Part shown: piece after piece, positions 52,392-61,028 of the stretch
Layout of the letters: the number at the start of each line of letters is the position of its first letter
How positions within the stretch are numbered: the stretch's first letter is position 1
NCBI RefSeq assembly: GCF_001014975.1
Contig: NZ_BBXA01000033.1
Coordinates: forward strand, 372,001-436,000
Source of the DNA: Novosphingobium sp. MD-1
GTDB taxonomy: Bacteria; Pseudomonadota; Alphaproteobacteria; Sphingomonadales; Sphingomonadaceae
Direction of reading: 5' to 3'
DNA: 64,000 nucleotides
The notes under the pieces: model-generated
Seen by the model: only the letters and a program-made list of their open reading frames with translations
What the model was told of the DNA's origin: nothing
The model's database searches: none
Position numbers and translations under genes: made by a program

Positions 52392-55313
52392 TCACAGTCC
52401 GATCTCGAAAGGCTTCACGCGCTCGATCGTGCGTTCCAACTCGGTATGCCGCTCTGGCTCCGCCGCCTTGCCGGCAGCCTGGCCCTTGGCAGCCGCCGCA
52501 CCCAGCCGCTGGGTTACCTCCAGCGCCGAGGTCTTGTCCCCGGGATTGCGACCGATGCCGACCTCGACCTGGTCGCGGTTGTCCACGATCAGGGTGAGCT
52601 CGTCACGCAGGCGGGTGATGGTCACGAGGAAGTTGCGGGCGGAGAGCAGCTTCCTGGCTCGGCTGTCCATCACCGCGATGCCTTTGTCGCTGGTCAGTCC
52701 CTGCGCCATGTGGGCATTGAGCGCATAGGCAAGGTCAATCCGTTGCAGCATCGGATCATCGGACTTGAGTGCATGCTCCAAGCCGCTCGATGTTCGCACG
52801 GTCACCCCCTCCTGCGTGATGGCCGCGATGGTCGCCCGGTCGGCATTGATCAGCCCGCGCTGGTGATCGTTGGCGGTCCAGCGGATGGTGTCGCCGGTGT
52901 AGAGCGTGAGGGGCTTGCGTTCGTGCAGCTGGATGGCCTGATTGTCTCCGGTGGTGCCAAGACGTGAGGGCGTGAAGGTATGGCTGCGGCCATGGGCGTC
53001 CCGCAGCGTTACCTGCCCCTTGCCCGCGTCCACCTGGACAATGTCATACCGCCCTTTGCCAAGGTGCTGGCGCGTCTGCCGGGTAGTCAGCTCCAGCACC
53101 ATGCCCGGCTCGTAGGTTGCGGTTTGGCGCAGCTCCTCGCGCGTGCCATTGACCCGCGAGAGGACCGTGAGATTGCGGCTCTCCGGACCGATCTCGCCGT
53201 TGGTGGCAAGGCCGGTCTGCACCGCCCGGTTCACCTCATCGCGCAGCTGCCGGCCCGAGACGTAGATCCCGGTCCGCTCGCGCTCGGCCGGCGACAGCGA
53301 GAGCCAGCGCTCGGCGGCAACCACCGCGCCGTTCTCGCTGACCTCGACGATGTGGTCCTTGAGATGCTCTATGGCCTCGCCCGTGCGGCCCTGCTGCGCC
53401 GCCGCCTGGGCCCGCCGCAAGGTCTCCGAGCGCGCCCTGAGGTTGGTCTCCATCCGGGCGGTCTCGGTGCCGGCCGCGAGCGCCAGGGCAAAGGGCTTGC
53501 CCGCCTCGACCGCGCCCAGTTGCTTCGGGTCACCCATCAGCACCAGCCGATCGACCTCAAGCAGGTTGGCGAGCCGGACCAGCCGGTCAGAATCGCGAGT
53601 CGAGACCATCGAGGCCTCGTCGAGGACCAGCACGGTATCGCGATAGGCTGACCGCGCTGCCGCCAGCTCGGCCTTGCTCGCGGCCCCCTCAAGGAGCCCC
53701 CGATTCTGTCCCAGGAAGCGGTGCAAGGTCATCGAGGGAATGCCGGTCTCGCGTTCCAGCATGCGCACCAAGGTGTTCTGCACGCCGAGCCCCACGACCT
53801 GCTTGCCGTGCTCGCCGAGGATCTGCGCGACGGGGCGCAGCAGACTCGATTTGCCGGCGCCGGCCACGCCCTGCACGGCGACCACGCGGTTGGCCGAGGA
53901 GAGGATCATGCGCCCGGCTGCTTCCTGCCCGGGGTTGAGCGTCATGCCGAAGTTGAGGTTGGCCGACGCCTGCAATTGCGCCCCTGCCGCTTCACTCGAC
54001 TGGATCGGGGGAACTGCGCCTTTGCCCCGCTCGATCTCGGCCAGCAGGCGGGCCTCCAGTGCTGCAGCTTCGGTCGTGGTGAGCCAGCCCTGCATAGCCC
54101 CACGCCCTTTGCTGAGCGCTCCCTGATCGGCCAGCTGCGCGATGCGTTTCTCGATCAGCGGCATGGTCGTGGGCAGGCCGAAGTCGAGCGCCGCTTTGGC
54201 GAGGTCAGTCGCCTTGAACGCGGCCTCCCGCTCCGACAGGTGCCGCACGGCGGAGGCCACGGCATGGGCCGCGGCGATCTCCTGCGCGGGCCGCAGATGG
54301 ATGCGTGCAGGGACCAGGGGATCGCCCGCCTTGATCCCCAGACGCTCGGCCAGTTCGAGGACCATGACCCTGCCGCGCTGGGCGATCGTGGGGCGGTCCT
54401 GTTCCTGCCGCTGCGCGGCAATCGCCATGACGGCCGACCGCTCGCGGGCATCGCGCACCATGCCGACAAGATCCATGCCCATGCCCCAGCACTGCTCCTC
54501 CCAGCGGGACAGCAAGGCGCCGCGATCGACATCGTGCGGCTTGGCCGAGCGCGTCGCCAAGGTCGCGATCAGCCCCGCCTCGAGCCCGCTGCCGCGCCGC
54601 GCTTCGAGCACCTCCTGCCGCCGCGTCGAGAAGGCCATGACCGCCTCGCGGCTGATCCCGGCGGCTTCGAAGTTGCCATGCTTGCCGACCGCCCCAATGC
54701 GGTAGCCGAGCTTCTCCACCTCGACCCGGAAGCGCGCCATGGTCATGGCGTTGAGCAGGGTATTGAGCTGCCACAGCCGGTCATTGCGCAGCGCCTTCCA
54801 GGTCCCGTCAGGAGCCTGGGTCATGTTGGCGACCACGGCGTGGAAGTGGAGATTGGGCTCCTGGTTGCGGTTGGTGTCGTGCTGGAACAGGGCCACGGTC
54901 AGGTTGTCGGTTTGGACCTGGCGTTCCTTGCCGGCTCGCTCGACGCGCAAGAACGCCGCGTTCTTCTCTGCCCACTTCAGCGTCTCGATCACCGCTTCCC
55001 GGTACGCCGAGATGATGCGCTCGTCCTTGCCGACGAGAGCCAGCAGCGACCAGCTTTTGGGGAGCGAGAAGGTGAGATCGGTGCCCGCACGGTGGTCCGC
55101 TCCTTCGCGCCCGATCCGCCCGCCACCGGGCAGCTCACCGCGCAGGATCGCCTCGAAGGCCCGGGCTTCGACCGTCCCTGACAGGCCCAGCCGTTCGGCC
55201 CCCTTGCCAACCCATAACCCGGACCGATCGGCGTCGGCGCGGGCGTAGTAATTGTCCTTGGCAAAGTAGCTGGCGGCCCCGCCCGCCGAGCGCACATTGG
55301 CGAGCGACAGCAT
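52392..55313 (-). CDS. MobF-family conjugative relaxase-helicase (TrwC/TraI-like)
   Basis: A 973-aa MobF relaxase. N-terminal relaxase domain with catalytic tyrosines at 16 and 22-23 (SYFAKDNYY) and the histidine triad H145, H156, H158 (ALFQHDTNRNQEPNLHFHAVV). The C-terminal RecD-like helicase has Walker A GVAGAGKSS (about 483) and Walker B LVLDEASMVS. It nicks an origin of transfer and unwinds DNA for transfer. The gene follows the small mob gene after 3 bases. No coupling protein or secretion genes are visible, so the element is mobilisable rather than self-transmissible as seen here. Confidence 0.94.
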   Translation of the reverse strand: MLSLANVRSAGGAASYFAKDNYYARADADRSGLWVGKGAERLGLSGTVEARAFEAILRGELPGGGRIGREGADHRAGTDLTFSLPKSWSLLALVGKDERIISAYREAVIETLKWAEKNAAFLRVERAGKERQVQTDNLTVALFQHDTNRNQEPNLHFHAVVANMTQAPDGTWKALRNDRLWQLNTLLNAMTMARFRVEVEKLGYRIGAVGKHGNFEAAGISREAVMAFSTRRQEVLEARRGSGLEAGLIATLATRSAKPHDVDRGALLSRWEEQCWGMGMDLVGMVRDARERSAVMAIAAQRQEQDRPTIAQRGRVMVLELAERLGIKAGDPLVPARIHLRPAQEIAAAHAVASAVRHLSEREAAFKATDLAKAALDFGLPTTMPLIEKRIAQLADQGALSKGRGAMQGWLTTTEAAALEARLLAEIERGKGAVPPIQSSEAAGAQLQASANLNFGMTLNPGQEAAGRMILSSANRVVAVQGVAGAGKSSLLRPVAQILGEHGKQVVGLGVQNTLVRMLERETGIPSMTLHRFLGQNRGLLEGAASKAELAAARSAYRDTVLVLDEASMVSTRDSDRLVRLANLLEVDRLVLMGDPKQLGAVEAGKPFALALAAGTETARMETNLRARSETLRRAQAAAQQGRTGEAIEHLKDHIVEVSENGAVVAAERWLSLSPAERERTGIYVSGRQLRDEVNRAVQTGLATNGEIGPESRNLTVLSRVNGTREELRQTATYEPGMVLELTTRQTRQHLGKGRYDIVQVDAGKGQVTLRDAHGRSHTFTPSRLGTTGDNQAIQLHERKPLTLYTGDTIRWTANDHQRGLINADRATIAAITQEGVTVRTSSGLEHALKSDDPMLQRIDLAYALNAHMAQGLTSDKGIAVMDSRARKLLSARNFLVTITRLRDELTLIVDNRDQVEVGIGRNPGDKTSALEVTQRLGAAAAKGQAAGKAAEPERHTELERTIERVKPFEIGL

Positions 55314-55316
55314 GGC

Positions 55317-55679
55317 TCATGCTCCCCGCTTGGGCTGAGCAATGCGCTCCCGGTACTCGCGCAGCCGCTTGCCGTGCGCGACATGGATCCGGGCGCGCAG
55401 GTCCTTGTCTGGCTGGGCGGTCAGCAGCCCGTCGAGCGCGGTTGACGTGAACAACAGGTGGGACATGATCCGGTCCCGGAACGCCGCCTCATCCTGCCCT
55501 TCGACCACCCCGTTCACGGCCAGCTTCAGCCATTGGCTGACGCTCATCTGAGCCGCATCGGCGGCGGCCTTCACCGCCCTGTAGAGCGGCTCATCGACAT
55601 AGCATTGCAGCGCAAAACGCATGGGTTCCAACTCAGGTCGGCCGCCCCCATCGGCCAGAAACCCCTCCGGACGAGACAT
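55317..55679 (-). CDS. Ribbon-helix-helix-like mobilisation accessory protein
   Basis: A 120-aa protein, probably an oriT-binding accessory factor. RFALQCYVDEPLYRAVKAAADAAQMSVSQWLKLAVNGVVE (about 21-60) has the beta-strand/helix-helix pattern of ribbon-helix-helix proteins; the C-terminus is basic and helical. Lies 3 bases before the relaxase start, and downstream of a palindrome-rich region, as TraD/TrwA-type proteins do. Start may be the first ATG or M20. Probably also represses its own promoter. Confidence 0.7.
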   Translation of the reverse strand: MSRPEGFLADGGGRPELEPMRFALQCYVDEPLYRAVKAAADAAQMSVSQWLKLAVNGVVEGQDEAAFRDRIMSHLLFTSTALDGLLTAQPDKDLRARIHVAHGKRLREYRERIAQPKRGA

Positions 55680-56130
55680 CAGGCTAAGGTCACGGCCGGT
55701 CTGTAGGAAAGTTGTTTTTATCGGCGCATTATCAAAGTGTTGGCGTAATCCAAGTCAGATCTGACTTACGCTAGCAAGCCTGACATCAAATGACATCACG
55801 CGGGCACATAGCGCCTTGCGCCACGGTAAGGGGCCGATTTGCGCCATTTCCCAGCACCGGGCTCCCGGGTACGGTGTGCCTGAATCTGTTCCCAACTTGG
55901 ACACGTATTGTTCTAGAAATTGCTGCTCGTGTATTAGGGAAAAATGAGCCTCAATCCCGCAGGATACCTAGCCTATCTGGCGTCTGAGAGAAACCCCGGG
56001 CAGTTGCAATAGTTGAGCGATGTTCCGCACTATGGAAGCAAATAGCCATTTTGAACGCGCGAACTCCACCCTGCGGAGGTCGCTCATTTCCGCGCTTGTG
56101 AGCGGCGGATCCCTGGGCCGGTTAGCATGC
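55680..56130. other. Non-coding, AT-richer region; candidate oriT and mob promoter
   Basis: About 450 bases with no convincing gene between the mobilisation gene and the ssb terminator. It contains the perfect 16-bp palindrome AAGTCAGATCTGACTT (55752-55767), outer arms GCGTAA/TTACGC (55743-55748, 55766-55771), a TGACATCA direct repeat (55781-55788, 55791-55798, 10-base period) and, on the minus strand, a GATAAT -10-like box downstream of the palindrome. Position and structure fit an origin of transfer with the binding site of the accessory protein. No nic site could be recognised. Confidence 0.5.
55752..55767. promoter_or_regulatory. 16-bp palindrome, operator candidate of mob operon
   Basis: AAGTCAGATCTGACTT, perfectly symmetric, lies about 70 bases before the mobilisation operon and near its likely -35 region. 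Typical for autorepression by a ribbon-helix-helix protein. Confidence 0.6.
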
Positions 56131-56168
56131 AAAAGGCCCGGATCGGCAACCGCCGATCCGGGCCTTTT
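56131..56168. terminator. Perfect 17-bp bidirectional terminator after ssb
   Basis: Inverted repeat of 17 bp: AAAAGGCCCGGATCGGC (56131-56147), loop AACC, complement 56152-56168 ending TTTT. A-tract on one side and T-tract on the other allow termination in both directions. It lies 28 bases past the ssb stop on the minus strand. Confidence 0.9.
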
Positions 56169-56195
56169 GAAGCAAGCTGTCCGGTGACTGCGGCG

Positions 56196-56564
56196 CTACT
56201 TCGAGCGCCGCTTCTTCGGTTCTTCGCTGCTGGATTCCTTGGCACTGGCGAGGAAGTCGACCTGTTCGGCGATGATCTCGCAGCCATAACGGGTCTGGCC
56301 TTCGCTGTCGGTCCAGCGCGAGTAGTGGATGCGGCCAGTGACCATGACCATCGCGCCCTTGGTGACGTGCTCGGCGACGCATTTGCCGACGCCGTTGAAG
56401 CAGGTGATCCGGTGCCATTCGGTCTCGGTCTGGCGGTTGCCTTCGCTATCCTTGAAGCTGCGTGTGGTGGCGAGTGAGAGGTTGGTTATGGCGGCGCCCG
56501 ACTGGGCGGTGCGGACTTCCGGAGTGTTGCCGACGAAGCCGACGAGAGTGACGGTGTTCTTCAT
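56196..56564 (-). CDS. ssb: Single-stranded DNA-binding protein
   Basis: A 122-aa SSB. OB-fold motifs NTVTLVGFVGNTPEVRTAQSG, TEWHRITCFNG and MVMVTGRIHYSRWTDSEGQTRYGCEIIAEQVDFL. The C-terminal tail is short, ending EEPKKRRSK, and lacks the usual acidic DDDIPF tip, so it is not a standard chromosomal SSB; element-borne SSBs often look like this. It likely protects transferred DNA. A strong terminator follows. Start at MKNTVTL. Confidence 0.9.
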   Translation of the reverse strand: MKNTVTLVGFVGNTPEVRTAQSGAAITNLSLATTRSFKDSEGNRQTETEWHRITCFNGVGKCVAEHVTKGAMVMVTGRIHYSRWTDSEGQTRYGCEIIAEQVDFLASAKESSSEEPKKRRSK

Positions 56565-56999
56565 GATGCTGACCTTTCGAAGCTGCTCTTCCGTCCAAGG
56601 GACCAACCTTTGACTGAGCCCCGAAAAGGCCGGGCGCGGTCAGGTCTGCACCGAACGCAGAGAGGGAAGCGTCGCTCGAAGGAGTGGTGCGGGCAGGCAT
56701 GCGCAGCATGACAACACGGTCCGCATGAGCGCACGTTGCAGTGCCTGGCCGGGTTCGGTCAGGGGCACGGATTAGTCATGAAAGGGGATGGAGCTTTGGG
56801 CGGGGATTGCTGCGATTGGTTGACCAGTGACGGAGCGCACTACGACTGGATCGCCAACATTGCTGTCATTCCCGGCGACAGATGTTGTCGTTGAAAGCTG
56901 CCGTTCGATTGCGGGCTAATATTTGGCGGAAAGTGTGCCGCCAGCGGACATTCGCCTTTTAATCAGCAACTGAGATATTCTGCCTTTACACCCTTACGG
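56565..56999. other. No gene recognised
   Basis: 435 bases between ssb and the HD gene. Only a 38-codon plus-strand frame (from 56778) is present, without a good ribosome-binding site, so I do not call it. The later half is relatively AT-rich. Nothing further identified. Confidence 0.6.
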
Positions 57000-57557
57000 T
57001 CAAATCCTGTAGACACGAGAGAGCACACGCCAAAGACCCGCTACCCGGTTGCCATGGCGCAAATCCTTGGCGAGGCGCATCAGGACCTCCGGGAAGCCCA
57101 ATACGGGGATTGCCTCCTCTATGGCGGCCACCTGTTTACGGGGAACGCCATGCCGGACCATACCCATGCTTGCGTCGATCCAGTCCGCCTTGCGCGCGGC
57201 GTTCACGATCTCGGCGTCTGGCCCTGCGAACGATAGCAGCTTGTGATGCCAGTGAATGATGTTGGCGACGAGCGTGGGATCGAGATGTGGCGCGTGCTGG
57301 GCTCGCACGCGCTCGGCCGCTGCTTCCGACGGCTCAAGATAAGCCAATTCGTGGTCGGTCCACATGCCCACGTCATGGAACACCAGTGCGAAGGCGATGT
57401 GTTTGCGTCCCCTCGGATCGTCGCCGAGGAAGTGTGCTGCGTAGCTCAACACCCGGTATATGTGGTTGCGGTATGCGGCAAAGTCTGCGCCGAGCGCCTC
57501 GGCGATGAACGGCAGAAACCGCTCAACCGTCGGGTCAGAGACAATGGGCTCAGCCAT
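57000..57557 (-). CDS. HD domain-containing protein
   Basis: A 185-aa HD-domain protein. HD motif residues: H in RNHIYRVLSYAAHFL (about 31), HD in ALVFHDVGMWTD, and later IIHWHHKLLSF and NAARKADWIDA, giving the metal-binding H-HD-D set. A phosphohydrolase of unknown substrate. The ATG of MAEPIVSD has GGAGA seven bases upstream. It follows the royal-jelly-like gene by 61 bases and may be the last gene of that operon. Confidence 0.85.
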   Translation of the reverse strand: MAEPIVSDPTVERFLPFIAEALGADFAAYRNHIYRVLSYAAHFLGDDPRGRKHIAFALVFHDVGMWTDHELAYLEPSEAAAERVRAQHAPHLDPTLVANIIHWHHKLLSFAGPDAEIVNAARKADWIDASMGMVRHGVPRKQVAAIEEAIPVLGFPEVLMRLAKDLRHGNRVAGLWRVLSRVYRI

Positions 57558-57618
57558 AGAAGGTCTCCATTGGGAACGCCGGGCAGGCGCGATGTCGAGC
57601 CTACCCGGCCTGATGGGA

Positions 57619-58770
57619 TCATTGTGAGCGCAAGAGGATGGGCCCGGCGCCCACCCGGATGCGGAGCAGCTCGTAAGGCTTGCGGCGCAAATCCCGCCCG
57701 CCATGGAAGCCGGGCTGGCGGTGGAGCTGGTTGGCGGTGAAGTAGAGGTAGCCGTCCGTGCCGATCGACAGCGTGTCGGGCCAGCTGATGCGCGGGTCGC
57801 TGATCAGTGTCGACCAGCGGCCCTGGTCGAGCACGCGGATCGCGTTGTTCTCGTAATCGCCGGCGAACACGCGGCCCTTGTCGTCCTCGGCTATCCCGTC
57901 CGAGGCGCCTTTGCGCCCCAGGCTGCGGACCGCGCGGCCCAGTTCTTCCTCCGACACCGCGGGATCGCGCAGCAGGTCGGTGGGCACCGCATGCAGCGTG
58001 CGGCCCGACAGCGGCCCGTAGTAGAGCAGGCTGCCGTCGGGGCTGAGCGCAATCGCGTCGCTGGCGATCGCGACTGGCGTCGCGGGGCCGACGGCCGGGC
58101 GGTTCATCAGCGCCGCGCCGTCGACGACCGGGCTGAAGCCGGGCTCGGGGTTGGTCGTCGCATGGTTCGACAGGCGCCGGATCGCACGCCCGCTGGCGAT
58201 ATCGACGACGATGATGCCGCCGACACCGGCATTGCTGCTGTCGGTGATGTAGGCGACGCCTTCGGCGCCCTGACGCAGATCGAAGCGCACGTCATTGAGG
58301 TAGGTCGTGGGCAGCACCACGCTGGCCGGCAGGACGATCGTCTTCACCACGCGGTTGGTCGCGAGATCGATCGCCACCAGCTTTGCCCCGCCGGCCTGCG
58401 GCTGAGAGAATTTGGGGGCCGCCGTGTCGAGCACCCAGAGGCGGTTGGCGCCATCGGCCACCACGCTCTGCACCGAGATAAAGTGCCCCGCCGGGTCGGC
58501 CGGATCGCGCCGGTTGGTCGCGGCGTCGGGATAGGGCACCGCCTTGCCGTCGACCAGCTCGGCAACCGTGAACGGCGCGTTGTCGCCCCATTGCGGGAAG
58601 TTTACGAAGATACGCCCGTTGGGGGCGACGGTCACGCCAGTCGGCATCGCGCCATCGAAGGTCGCGACCTGTTCGATCTGGGGCGCGGATGCACCCTCGC
58701 GGGTCGTCGCGCAGGCGGCGAGCGAGAGGGCAGCGCCGGCGGCAAGAAGCAGTTTGGCGGAGGTCTTCAT
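57619..58770 (-). CDS. Major royal jelly protein/yellow-like lipoprotein
   Basis: A 383-aa protein with a lipobox signal (LLLAAGAALSLAAC, Cys19). The mature part is an MRJP/yellow-type six-bladed beta-propeller: GVTVAPNGRIFVNFPQWGD, SVVADGANRLWVLDTA, TYLNDVRFDL, AYITDSSNAGVGGIIVVD and AIALSPDGSLLYYGPLSGRTLHAV. Bacterial members are of unknown function; some yellow proteins bind or modify small phenolic or amine ligands. It is coupled to the old yellow enzyme gene by a 4-base overlap, so a joint role in handling a small organic molecule is plausible. Confidence 0.85.
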   Translation of the reverse strand: MKTSAKLLLAAGAALSLAACATTREGASAPQIEQVATFDGAMPTGVTVAPNGRIFVNFPQWGDNAPFTVAELVDGKAVPYPDAATNRRDPADPAGHFISVQSVVADGANRLWVLDTAAPKFSQPQAGGAKLVAIDLATNRVVKTIVLPASVVLPTTYLNDVRFDLRQGAEGVAYITDSSNAGVGGIIVVDIASGRAIRRLSNHATTNPEPGFSPVVDGAALMNRPAVGPATPVAIASDAIALSPDGSLLYYGPLSGRTLHAVPTDLLRDPAVSEEELGRAVRSLGRKGASDGIAEDDKGRVFAGDYENNAIRVLDQGRWSTLISDPRISWPDTLSIGTDGYLYFTANQLHRQPGFHGGRDLRRKPYELLRIRVGAGPILLRSQ

Positions 58771-59879
58771 AGAGTCATTTCCTTGAGAACGCGGCCCGCC
58801 TCGTGGGGTTCGGACCGGAGATATTGCGGGGGCGCGTGGACCGAAGCGCCGAGCGCGGCGGCGGCGTGCCAGGGCCAGCGCGGATCCCACAACGCAGCGC
58901 GGGCTATCGCTATGGCGTCGGCATGGCCGTTTTCGAGGATGCGCTCCGCCTGATGCGGATCGGTAATCAGGCCGACCGCTACGACAGGCATCGCGACCGC
59001 TTCCTTGACCGTCCGGGCCAGCGGCACCTGATAGCCGGGGCCGACCGGGATCTGCTGGCGCGGGTCGAGGCCGCCGCTGGAGACGTGGATCGCCGAACAA
59101 CAGCGCCGCTCCAGCTCCTGCGCAAAGCGCGCAGTTTCCTCCGCCGTCCAGCCGCCTTCGACCCAATCGGTCCCCGAAACGCGAACGGTAACCGGGCGGT
59201 CGGCGGGAAACGCCTCGCGCACGGCATCGAACACTTCGAGCGGGAACCGCATCCGGTTGTCGAGGCTGCCGCCGTATGCATCGCCGCGCCGGTTGGAGAT
59301 CGGAGAAAGAAACTCGTGGAGCAGGTAGCCATGCGCCGCGTGGATCTGGACGGCATCGATGCCCAGCCTGCTGGCGCGGCGGGCGGCATCGGCGAAGGCT
59401 TCGCGGATGCGGGCAAGCCCTGCCGTGTCCAGTTCGACAGGGGGATGGTCGTCCGGCGCGAAGGGAACGGCGCTCGGTGACACGGTCTGCCAGCCGTTCT
59501 GCGCATCGGGGGCGATCTGCGCTCCGCCGTGCCACGGCTTGGCGCAGCTCGCCTTGCGGCCGGCATGAGCCAGCTGGATGACGAGCGGCATGTCCGACCA
59601 CCGGCGCACACCTTCGAGAACGCTTCGCATCGCCGCTTCGGTTCGGTCATCGTACAGGCCGACGTCACCGTAGGTGATGCGCCCTTCCGGGCTGACCGCG
59701 GTCGCCTCGATCGTCAGCGCGCCCGCGCCCGACAGCGCCAACTGGCCGAGATGCATCCGGTGCCAGTCGGTCATCGCGCCATCCTCGGCCGAATACTGGC
59801 ACATCGGCGCGATGACGATGCGGTTGGCGAGCCGCAGCCCGCCAACCTCGATCGGTTCAAACAATTTCGGCATCACCAT
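58767..59879 (-). CDS. Old yellow enzyme family NADH:flavin oxidoreductase (YqjM/XenA class)
   Basis: A 370-aa FMN ene-reductase of the NamA/YqjM class. Visible: LANRIVIAPMCQYSAEDG (with the class-II active-site cysteine, C27), HLGQLALSGAG, IQLAHAGRKAS, the catalytic VQIHAAHGYLLHEFLSPISNRR with the His-His pair, and MPVVAVGLITDPHQAE. Reduces activated C=C bonds of enones, maleimides or nitro compounds. Overlaps the VOC gene by 7 bases and MRJP by 4. Likely electrophile detoxification. Confidence 0.93.
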   Translation of the reverse strand: MVMPKLFEPIEVGGLRLANRIVIAPMCQYSAEDGAMTDWHRMHLGQLALSGAGALTIEATAVSPEGRITYGDVGLYDDRTEAAMRSVLEGVRRWSDMPLVIQLAHAGRKASCAKPWHGGAQIAPDAQNGWQTVSPSAVPFAPDDHPPVELDTAGLARIREAFADAARRASRLGIDAVQIHAAHGYLLHEFLSPISNRRGDAYGGSLDNRMRFPLEVFDAVREAFPADRPVTVRVSGTDWVEGGWTAEETARFAQELERRCCSAIHVSSGGLDPRQQIPVGPGYQVPLARTVKEAVAMPVVAVGLITDPHQAERILENGHADAIAIARAALWDPRWPWHAAAALGASVHAPPQYLRSEPHEAGRVLKEMTL

Positions 59880-60328
59880 TCGCCCGTGTTGGGCATGGAG
59901 GTCCAGGGTTCGGCCGGGGCCTTGTGTTCGCCCTTCTGGAGCAGTTCGATGGAGATCCCGTCCGGCGAGCGGACGAACGCCATGTGGCCGTCGCGCGGGG
60001 GGCGATTGATCGTCACGCCGCCCGCCTGCAACCGCGCGCAGGTTTCGTAAATGTCTTCGACCCGGTAGGCGAGATGGCCGAAGTTTCGGCCCCCGGTGTA
60101 AGTCTCGGCAGGGCTGCCGTCCTCGGGCGGCCAGTTATACGTCAGCTCGACCTCGGCATCGGCGCGCTGGCCTTCACCGGCGAAATCCTCGTCGGCTGCA
60201 AGGAAGATCAGCGTGTAACGCCCGGCCTGGTTCTCCATGCGCCGGGTCTCCTTGAGACCCAGCAGCGTGAAGAACCGGACCGCCGCCTCGGGATCGGCGA
60301 CGCGCAGCATGGTGTGGAGATAGCGCAT
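59873..60328 (-). CDS. VOC family protein, lactoylglutathione-lyase-like
   Basis: A 151-aa vicinal-oxygen-chelate protein of the glyoxalase I type. MRYLHTMLRVADPEAAVRFFTLLGLKETRR at the N-terminus with His5; GHLAYRVEDIYETCARLQ; and the final FVRSPDGISIELLQ with the glutamate ligand. GloA-like proteins isomerise methylglyoxal adducts with glutathione. In the middle of the DJ-1/VOC/OYE run; starts 2 bases before the DJ-1 stop, so coupling is tight. The acidic C-terminus is short. Confidence 0.9.
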   Translation of the reverse strand: MRYLHTMLRVADPEAAVRFFTLLGLKETRRMENQAGRYTLIFLAADEDFAGEGQRADAEVELTYNWPPEDGSPAETYTGGRNFGHLAYRVEDIYETCARLQAGGVTINRPPRDGHMAFVRSPDGISIELLQKGEHKAPAEPWTSMPNTGEW

Positions 60329-60330
60329 GA

Positions 60331-61026
60331 TCAGGCGACCTTGTCCTTGAGGGCTTCCATCACGAGCTCCGCGGTGCGGGTAGCGCTGGCGGGGTTCTGG
60401 CCGGTCACCAGATTGCCGTCCCGCAGGGCGAAGGGGGCAAAATCCGGTCCGCCCTCGTGCTTCCCGCCAAGTTCCTTGAGACGCGTTTCGAGCAGGAACG
60501 GCACGGCCTTGTCGAGACCGACCGCGCGTTCCTCGCTGTCCGTGAAGCCCGCGACACGGCGGCCGGCCACGAAGGGCGTGCCATCGGCCTTCTTCGCCGA
60601 AACGAGCCCGGCGGGCCCATGGCAGACGGCGGCGACGATCTTGCCTTCGCGGTCGAAGCGCTCGACCAGGCGCGCCAGCTCGTCGCTACCGGGGTAATCG
60701 AACATGGTGCCATGACCGCCCGGCAGGAACAACGCGTCGTAGCCGGCGGGATCGATACTGGTGAATACCGGGGTGCTGGCAACCTCGGCCTTCAGCGCCT
60801 CGTCCTTGAGATAGCGTTCTACCGAAGCGTCGTTTTCGCCGTCGGCGTTAACGCTGCGCTGGTCGACGGGGATGGCGCCGCCCTTGATCGAGGCCAGTGT
60901 GACTTCGGCGCCGGCATCGCGGAAGGCGTAATACGGGGTGGTAAGTTCCTCGAGCCAGACGCCCGTCGGTTCGGTGCCGGGAATCATGCGGTCGGCGGAG
61001 GTGGCTACCATGAGAATGCGGGTCAT
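60331..61026 (-). CDS. DJ-1/PfpI family protein (glyoxalase III/Hsp31-like)
   Basis: A 231-aa DJ-1/PfpI superfamily protein. Catalytic cysteine in IVAAVCHGPAGLVSA (about 136) with a preceding acidic LFLPGGHGTMFDYPGS; the N-terminus MTRILMVATSADRMIPG is the first beta-strand. Hsp31/YajL-type members act as glutathione-free glyoxalases or chaperones. First complete gene of the minus-strand operon with VOC, OYE, MRJP and perhaps HD. A 36-codon Tat-leader-like reading frame ends 2 bases upstream. Confidence 0.93.
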   Translation of the reverse strand: MTRILMVATSADRMIPGTEPTGVWLEELTTPYYAFRDAGAEVTLASIKGGAIPVDQRSVNADGENDASVERYLKDEALKAEVASTPVFTSIDPAGYDALFLPGGHGTMFDYPGSDELARLVERFDREGKIVAAVCHGPAGLVSAKKADGTPFVAGRRVAGFTDSEERAVGLDKAVPFLLETRLKELGGKHEGGPDFAPFALRDGNLVTGQNPASATRTAELVMEALKDKVA

Positions 61027-61028
61027 CG

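Noticed and set aside
57009..57018. TGTAGACACG resembling a MobF nic core
   Set aside because: It lies in the HD gene coding end, away from the relaxase, and matches only part of the core.
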